Assembly (NCBI GenBank): GCA_029865515.1
Contig: JAOUGQ010000080.1
Coordinates: 1-11,589 of the forward strand
Reading direction: 5' to 3'
DNA length: 11,589 nt
DNA from: Nitrospirota bacterium
GTDB lineage: Bacteria > Nitrospirota > Nitrospiria > Nitrospirales > UBA8639
Position numbers and translations under genes: made by a program. Shown here in pieces: positions 7,536 through 11,589 of the stretch (position 1 is the first letter of the stretch; the number at the start of each line of letters is the position of its first letter). The notes beneath the pieces are model-generated. The model was not told the DNA's origin. It did not search any database and saw only the letters and a program-made list of their open reading frames with translations.

Positions 7536-8357
7536 ATGGTTGCGCAATCATTTCGAAACGTACACATGGGCAACATACCGCCATTTGCTGTCATCACAGG
7601 GGCTTCACGGGGAATTGGAGCTGAATATGCGAGAGCCTTAGCCGCTCAGGGCTATGAACTGTTGTTAGTCGCCAGGGACCAAACCCGACTGGGTCAATTG
7701 GTCGAGGAGATCCACCACTCCTGTTCCACCCAAGTCTGGACGGAAACTCTGGATCTCGCCAAGCCCAATGCGGGCTCAACTCTCTATCGTCTGGCTCAAT
7801 CGTATCGGCCTCACGTATCGTTGCTGGTCAATAATGCAGGCTTCGGCATGTATGGCCTATTTAGGGACATGCCGCTCGAAACCATCCAAGACATGTTACA
7901 AGTCCATATTCATGTGACCACGGAAAGCACCAGACTGTTTCTGCCTGCTATGATGAATCAACGCCAGGGCGGAATAATCAATATCGCATCTGTGGCGGGC
8001 TTTATCCCAATTCCCTATATGGCCGAATACGCTGCCACCAAAGCATTTATTATTTCATTTTCTGAAGCCGTGGCGATGGAGGCCCGTGAAAGTGGGGTAA
8101 CTATTCAAGTCTGTTGCCCCGGCTTCACCGAAACCGATTTCCATCAGACTGCAGGCCATCGTCCACGCCATATCCTTCCACCCCATACTCCACAGAACGT
8201 CGTGCAAACCTCACTGACCGCGCTGAAGTCCAATAAAACTCTCGTGACCATAGGCTGGCAAGGCGTCGCGACTCAATGGATGGCTCGATTCATGCCCAAA
8301 CGATGGCTCATGCATCTGACCAGCCGATTTGTTCGGCAAAATCCCCCATCACATTGA
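7536..8357 (+). CDS. Short-chain dehydrogenase/reductase (classical SDR)
   Basis: This is a cytosolic NAD(P)-dependent oxidoreductase of the classical SDR family (DltE/COG0300-like), 273 aa. Visible motifs are the cofactor-binding T21-G-A-S-R-G-I-G28, an Arg after strand 2 (A-R47-D) suggesting NADP(H), and N99-N-A-G102. The catalytic S152, Y165 and K169 (Y-A-A-T-K) follow, then C-P-G-F-T-E-T (the usual PG motif). The catalytic-tetrad Asn, normally in a V-N-x segment of helix 4, appears to be His124 (M-L-Q-V-H-I-H). ATG 7536 was chosen because AAGG lies about 7 bases before it. ATG 7566 would place the glycine motif nearer the N-terminus, as is common for the family, but has no clear ribosome site. 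A TTG at 7521 is less likely. The substrate cannot be predicted. The lipoprotein gene follows 32 bases later, so the two are probably cotranscribed. Confidence 0.9.
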   Translation: MVAQSFRNVHMGNIPPFAVITGASRGIGAEYARALAAQGYELLLVARDQTRLGQLVEEIHHSCSTQVWTETLDLAKPNAGSTLYRLAQSYRPHVSLLVNNAGFGMYGLFRDMPLETIQDMLQVHIHVTTESTRLFLPAMMNQRQGGIINIASVAGFIPIPYMAEYAATKAFIISFSEAVAMEARESGVTIQVCCPGFTETDFHQTAGHRPRHILPPHTPQNVVQTSLTALKSNKTLVTIGWQGVATQWMARFMPKRWLMHLTSRFVRQNPPSH

Positions 8358-8389
8358 ACACACGATCCCCCATGTCAAAGGAGCACAGT

Positions 8390-8821
8390 ATGTCTCATTC
8401 TCATTATTCTTCCTTCCTCCTCACTCTCAGTGTCTCTAGTCTGCTGCTCTTGTCCCTCGGCTGTTCGGGTCCTCGCCCTATTCTCTACCCCAACGACCAT
8501 CTCAAACAGGTCGGTCCCGACCAGGCCGAGCAAGACATTGAGGATTGCAAAAAACTGGCAGAGGACTATGTACCCGAACACGATGCGTCGACGGTGGCCG
8601 GGAGTACTGCAATCGGGGCTGGGTCAGGAGGGGCGATCGGGGCGGTCAGTGGCGCCATTCGAGGAGGAGCTGGCGTTGGAGCAGCCATAGGAGCCGCAAC
8701 AGGAGCGACGGCGGGATTTATTCACGGCTTATTTCAAACTTCGCAACCGACACCAGCCTACAAATCCTTCGTCAATCGCTGCCTTTCAGAACGTGGCTAC
8801 GATTCCATTGGTTGGGATTAG
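8390..8821 (+). CDS. Glycine-zipper lipoprotein
   Basis: This 143-aa exported lipoprotein has a basic-poor N-terminus, a hydrophobic core (about 9-23), and a lipobox-like L-S-L-G-C25. The box is not perfect: the small residue is at -3 and Leu at -2. A soluble segment with a D-C-K-K-L-A motif (52-57) follows, then a Gly/Ala zipper at about 71-114 with G-x-x-x-G spacing, typical of membrane-inserting glycine-zipper families. The C-terminal tail reads C131-L-S-E-R-G-Y-D-S-I-G-W. Cys53 and Cys131 could form a disulphide. AAAGGAG lies about 6 bases before ATG 8390, which favours this start over ATG 8372 or the earlier overlapping starts. The likely location is the outer membrane, in envelope integrity or stress. 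The specific role is unknown. Confidence 0.85.
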   Translation: MSHSHYSSFLLTLSVSSLLLLSLGCSGPRPILYPNDHLKQVGPDQAEQDIEDCKKLAEDYVPEHDASTVAGSTAIGAGSGGAIGAVSGAIRGGAGVGAAIGAATGATAGFIHGLFQTSQPTPAYKSFVNRCLSERGYDSIGWD

Positions 8822-8852
8822 GAAGAGCTGGTAAACATTGATCATGTGAAGC

Positions 8853-8888
8853 GGCGTTATTTCGCCAAAAAGCTATTCGATTTTTTGG
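8853..8888. terminator. Possible bidirectional terminator between convergent genes
   Basis: The 119-base space between the convergent lipoprotein and 284-aa protein genes holds GGCG-ttattt-CGCC and an overlapping AT-rich inverted repeat CCAAAAA-(10)-TTTTTGG. These carry A and T tracts in both directions. Stems are short and the geometry is not classic, so the call rests largely on the convergent layout. Confidence 0.3.
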
Positions 8889-8940
8889 GCTTGAGTTCGT
8901 CCAGTATCAAAGATTAGCTTCCCGGAAAATCAAAGAATCG

Positions 8941-9795
8941 TTAGGAGGAACTTTCTGCGCGACGAAGCGCTCGCATCAAGACAGGATCTTGATAGGCCAC
9001 TTCGCTTAAGGCGTCCAACATATGGAGTTCTTTTTCCTTGGCTAAGGCTTTGGCTTTGCTGTATTGCCGGGTATTAAAGCGGGCCACGGATGGCTGGCCA
9101 TTGATGATCTGGCACGCTAAAGCTCCCCCATCTTTGAGTTCAATCGTTCCCCCGTGATCTAACAACCTTCGCGTCTCGTCCACACTGATCCCATGCAACT
9201 CCGCAAAATCATGGAGGCCGCTGGTCTCGATTAACCGTCCATCAGGCATGACACATTTTCGTTTAAAGTGAGGAGACCAGTCCTTTCGAAAATCGATATA
9301 GGTAATATCTCCGCCAGACGCAATGGCTGGATCGACTTTCGTGTAATGAAGTCCCAAATTCTTTTGCCGTAACCGATCCTGTAATTCCTGGGGAAGTCCT
9401 CGATAAAAAACCCGCTCCATGGCTTCTTCCAAGGTTACGCCATAACTCTGACGCACGCGTTCGGCCGAGGCATATTGCTCGAGATCCATGACCCAGGTCT
9501 GCTTTGGATTTTTGCCTGTTGGATCAACGCGGCACACGAAGGCACCTTTTGTGACAAGTGGCCCCTCATGCGGGTAAAGATAGACGCCTCCCTTCTGAAG
9601 CAAATCCTTCATGACTTCCAAAGGAATATCATAACTTTCTGACAACACCTGGGCATGCATCGCCAGATTTTCCGGTTCTGTCATTCCACAGACCATGACA
9701 TTCCCCGGGGGATCATGATCGGTATAATTCTCGAGAATGTTATAGAGAACCGGCGGCTTTTCTTTTTTCAATGGACGCTTTTTCACTTTGTACAT
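8941..9795 (-). CDS. Unrecognised 284-aa protein with internal repeats
   Basis: I do not recognise the family. The N-terminus is very basic (M-Y-K-V-K-K-R-P-L-K-K). The body contains a degenerate repeat of about 35-45 residues. Copy 1 (about 46-90) runs S-Y-D-I-P-L-E-V-M-K-D-L-L-Q-K-G-G and ends G-A-F-V-C-R-V. A half copy (about 109-134) has S-Y-G-V-T-L-E-E-A-M-E-R-V. Copy 3 (about 195-230) has L-H-G-I-S-V-D-E-T-R-R-L-L-D-H-G-G and ends G-A-L-A-C-Q-I. The pattern is a helix pair followed by a G-G turn and two beta strands, which could be a small helix-turn-helix-plus-strand module. Neither transmembrane segments nor a signal peptide are visible. AAGGAGAG lies 6 bases before the ATG, a strong ribosome site. 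It is monocistronic and divergent from pyrE. DNA/RNA binding is possible from the basic tail, but that is a guess. Confidence 0.78.
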   Translation of the reverse strand: MYKVKKRPLKKEKPPVLYNILENYTDHDPPGNVMVCGMTEPENLAMHAQVLSESYDIPLEVMKDLLQKGGVYLYPHEGPLVTKGAFVCRVDPTGKNPKQTWVMDLEQYASAERVRQSYGVTLEEAMERVFYRGLPQELQDRLRQKNLGLHYTKVDPAIASGGDITYIDFRKDWSPHFKRKCVMPDGRLIETSGLHDFAELHGISVDETRRLLDHGGTIELKDGGALACQIINGQPSVARFNTRQYSKAKALAKEKELHMLDALSEVAYQDPVLMRALRRAESSS

Positions 9796-10009
9796 TCGGC
9801 ACTCTCCTTACCGTCGAGTTTCTTGTTGGTCTTTTAGGGTCGGCCACTGCGGAGAACAGCCGGCTATTGTGGCAAACATCGGCTTTCCGATTACGCACTT
9901 CAATTTTTCTCCTCTTGTCATAATCTTTTCGTGCCCAGTTGCAGTGCAGGAAGTCGTAATGGTAGAAGGAATTCCCTGAAAGCTAAAAAATTTAATTCTG
10001 GAATTTTTC

Positions 10010-10585
10010 ATGGCTAAACATGCACTTATTCAAGCTTTTCATCAATTAGAAGCCTTCAAATGGAATCCCCAAGAAGGCTTTCGTCTCGCCTCAGGGAAGA
10101 CCAGTCCGTATTATGTGGACTGTCGTATTGTATTGGCTCACCCGCACTCACGTCACCTCGTGGCTCAATTAGCCTATAGCCTGCTCAAATCATTAGACTT
10201 CACGCTCATCGGCGGGCTGGAGATCGGAGCGATTCCCCTGGCCACCTGCATTTCCGATTTTGGCTACACGGCCGATCCACAGCGGGAATGGCGGACATTT
10301 GTCGTGCGCAAACAACCTAAGGACCATGGATTGGGCAAATTGATTGAAGGCACCATCCATCCCGGGGAAAGGGCTTTAGTGGTGGACGACGTCTTGACAA
10401 CCGGTGGCTCATTATTAAAAGCAGCCGAATCAGCTCGTGCCCAGGGATTAATCGTAACTCATGGGTTAGTAGTTGTGGATCGATCTGAAGATGAGGGGAA
10501 AAGCCGTCTGGCTCATATGGGCATTCAATTGCTCCCTCTTCTGACCTTGGAAGATTTAAAACAAGCTACGCCCCCTACCCGGTAG
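10010..10585 (+). CDS. pyrE: Orotate phosphoribosyltransferase
   Basis: This enzyme makes orotidine 5'-monophosphate from orotate and PRPP in de novo pyrimidine synthesis, in the cytosol. The 191-aa length fits. The PRPP-binding motif is V124-V-D-D-V-L-T-T-G-G-S134. The flexible catalytic loop K101-Q-P-K-D-H-G107 supplies the conserved Lys and His. Near the N-terminus F-R-L-A-S-G-K-T-S-P-Y-Y (24-35) is the orotate-binding signature. G-G-L-E-I-G-A-I-P (68-76) fits the usual G-x-E-x-x-x-I-P segment. The ribosome site is weak (TGGA 8 bases ahead). The 214-base divergent region to 9795 has no clear consensus promoter that I can defend. The neighbours are not other pyr genes, as is common for pyrE. 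Confidence 0.95.
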   Translation: MAKHALIQAFHQLEAFKWNPQEGFRLASGKTSPYYVDCRIVLAHPHSRHLVAQLAYSLLKSLDFTLIGGLEIGAIPLATCISDFGYTADPQREWRTFVVRKQPKDHGLGKLIEGTIHPGERALVVDDVLTTGGSLLKAAESARAQGLIVTHGLVVVDRSEDEGKSRLAHMGIQLLPLLTLEDLKQATPPTR

Positions 10586-10890
10586 GCCTTCGGGAAATTT
10601 TCGCACCACACTCTCAATCCTTACCCGGCTCTTACCGCCTAAGCGGGGAGACATCTTCTTTTCAAGAGCCATCCAATCCAGAATGATCGATGATGCCCAA
10701 TCACATTCTCGACCTCAACTGTACTCCCCTATCCCCGATGCCTCGCTTGACCGCATCTTCTGCCCAACCATACAATTTCAAAACAATCATCTAGGGATGG
10801 TCCGGTCAATTGCATATCCAAGAGGGTAAAGCCATTTCCTCTCAACTTTCTCAACCAGGGGAGCCATTCCCAACCCCACGGAGGATAACC
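10586..10890. other. Gene-free gap between pyrE and rhodanese
   Basis: This 305-base gap holds a sigma70-like promoter (separate entry) and about 108 bases of leader for the rhodanese gene. CCTACC-C-GGTAGG spans the pyrE stop, and CCGC-CTAA-GCGG lies at about 10637-10648. Neither has a T-run, so no firm pyrE terminator is visible. The upstream in-frame codons from 10810 do not look like a real N-terminal extension. Confidence 0.6.
10747..10776 (+). promoter_or_regulatory. Sigma70-type promoter for the rhodanese gene
   Basis: TTGACC (10747-10752) and TACAAT (10771-10776) are each one base off the -35 and -10 consensus, with an 18-base spacer. Transcription would start near 10783 and leave a leader of about 108 bases. 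A chance match is possible, but orientation and position fit the gene downstream. Confidence 0.6.
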
Positions 10891-11310
10891 ATGAAACGCT
10901 TCTCTCTATCCTTGGCAGTCGTCCTCCTTTTCTTGGGATGGGGAAACTCAGCCATCGTTACCGCAGAACCCTATCTCTTAACGGTCCAACAACTCAAAGC
11001 AGGGCTCGATAAGGCTGCCCAGTCCAAACAGAAAGGATTTGTGCTCGTGGATGTTCGGAGCCCGGACGAACATATGAGTGGCTTCATTCCCGGAACGGAT
11101 TTCAATATTGATTTCCGGGAAATGCAAGCACGGCACCGTGAACTTAAAGCGAATCCTGATCAGCACATCGTGGTGTACTGCCAATCCGGGCACCGTAGTA
11201 ATATCGCTGCTGAGACATTAATGGAGCTGGGCTATCAGCATGTGTATAACGTGGAAGGGAGTATGAATGCATGGGAGGAGGCAGGGTATCCCATTGAACA
11301 CCCCAAGTGA
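10891..11310 (+). CDS. Periplasmic single-domain rhodanese-like protein
   Basis: This 139-aa protein has a Sec signal peptide (M-K-R then a hydrophobic core at about 7-22, likely cleaved after V-T-A25). One rhodanese domain follows. F-V-L-V-D-V-R-S (50-57) is the first conserved strand and motif. The active-site loop is C97-Q-S-G-H-R-S103, with the sulphur-accepting Cys present, and N-V-E-G-S-M-N-A-W (120-128) is the usual C-terminal motif. GGAGG lies 6 bases before ATG 10891, which selects this start over upstream codons. It probably transfers sulphane sulphur or handles thiosulphate or polysulphide in the periplasm; the donor and acceptor are unknown. It is monocistronic as far as can be seen and convergent with the next gene (26 bases between stops). 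Confidence 0.93.
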   Translation: MKRFSLSLAVVLLFLGWGNSAIVTAEPYLLTVQQLKAGLDKAAQSKQKGFVLVDVRSPDEHMSGFIPGTDFNIDFREMQARHRELKANPDQHIVVYCQSGHRSNIAAETLMELGYQHVYNVEGSMNAWEEAGYPIEHPK

Positions 11311-11336
11311 CCCCAACCGGATTTTTACAAGAAAAA

Positions 11337-11589
11337 TTAAGATTCTGCTATCGTAGAATAGATGTCGTTAAAGTCCTGATGCATCTCCCGAAAAGCTTCC
11401 AAGAGGTTGGGGTCAAAATGCGTTGGTTTAGTCCGGTCATTACCGTTTAATATGATGACGCAAGCCTTCGCATGCGTGAACGCTGGTTTATAGGGTCGCC
11501 GACTTCGTAAGGCATCGTAAAGGTCACACAGCATCACAATCCGCCCCGTAATTGGTATCTGTGTTCCCTTCAGACCCCTGGGATATCCA
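11337..11589 (-). CDS. HD-GYP domain protein, C-terminal fragment
   Basis: These are the last 83 residues of a protein entering from the right edge. The visible part begins in the GYP motif itself (G-Y-P-R-G-L-K-G-T-Q-I-P), followed by R-I-V-M-L-C-D-L-Y-D-A-L-R-S-R-R-P-Y-K, the metal-site Asp and the conserved R-P-Y-K segment. T-H-F-D-P near the end completes the HD-GYP signature. Such proteins are usually cyclic-di-GMP phosphodiesterases, often response regulators with a receiver domain at the N-terminus; that part, and the HD pair, lie outside the window. The spacing before H-F-D-P (N-G-N-D-R-T-K-P) is of the type common in response-regulator HD-GYP proteins. The protein ends soon after the domain, with no extra C-terminal module. 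Confidence 0.9.
   Translation of the reverse strand, partial: GYPRGLKGTQIPITGRIVMLCDLYDALRSRRPYKPAFTHAKACVIILNGNDRTKPTHFDPNLLEAFREMHQDFNDIYSTIAES

Noticed and set aside
7310..7597. N-terminal extension of the coiled-coil protein to 7597
   Set aside because: It would run through both inverted repeats and over the divergent dehydrogenase start, and the residues look like random translation.
8276..8389. Upstream start for the lipoprotein, overlapping the dehydrogenase
   Set aside because: The strong AAAGGAG ribosome site and an immediate signal peptide both point to ATG 8390.
10810..10890. Earlier start for the rhodanese
   Set aside because: It would place about 27 polar residues before the signal peptide; GGAGG sits exactly before ATG 10891.
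11321..11337. ATTTTT-acaag-AAAAAT as a terminator between convergent genes
   Set aside because: The stem is A/T only and overlaps the HD-GYP stop codon; it is too weak to call.
1..11589. CRISPR array, tRNA/rRNA genes, insertion sequences, attachment sites
   Set aside because: No regularly spaced repeats, no cloverleaf-like or rRNA-like sequence, no transposase or integrase frame, and no paired terminal repeats were seen.

Overview
The window looks like ordinary chromosome from a Gram-negative bacterium of roughly balanced base composition (about half G+C by eye). The gene set is a haem-type sensor, an HD-GYP protein, a periplasmic rhodanese, a glycine-zipper lipoprotein and pyrE. It would suit a Nitrospirota-like or proteobacterial host, but no rRNA or other marker is present, so this assignment is a weak inference.

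Layout: positions 1-940 (minus) hold the N-terminal 313 residues of a membrane sensor with a CxxCH-bearing Tll0287-like (DUF3365) domain; its output domain lies outside the window. After a 463-base gap comes the main accessory block, a minus-strand run read from 7309 down to 1404. It contains an unrecognised 297-aa coiled-coil protein and then two paralogous 758-aa and 774-aa ATPases that resemble the BREX ATP-binding family (BrxC/BrxD, DUF2791). Gaps of 81 and 329 bases separate the three genes. Divergent from this block, across a 225-base region with two strong inverted repeats, is a plus-strand pair: a short-chain dehydrogenase (7536-8357) and a glycine-zipper lipoprotein (8390-8821). Convergent with that pair is a minus-strand 284-aa protein of unknown family (8941-9795) containing a degenerate repeated motif. 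Next on the plus strand come pyrE (10010-10585) and a secreted single-domain rhodanese (10891-11310) with a good sigma70-type promoter. The window ends in the C-terminus of an HD-GYP domain protein (minus, 11337-11589).

The most interesting item is the three-gene block. Each ATPase appears to be an internal duplication: a C-terminal half with intact Walker A and B motifs, and an N-terminal half with the same fold signature whose P-loop and catalytic glutamate are lost. The two paralogues share the same architecture, so a hetero-oligomeric NTPase machine with the coiled-coil protein as partner is a reasonable inference. No other BREX gene (methylase, PglZ, Lon, BrxA/B) lies in the window, so this is not an annotated BREX locus. 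It could be a separate, possibly defence-related, system. No tRNA, rRNA, CRISPR array, IS element or integrase was seen.
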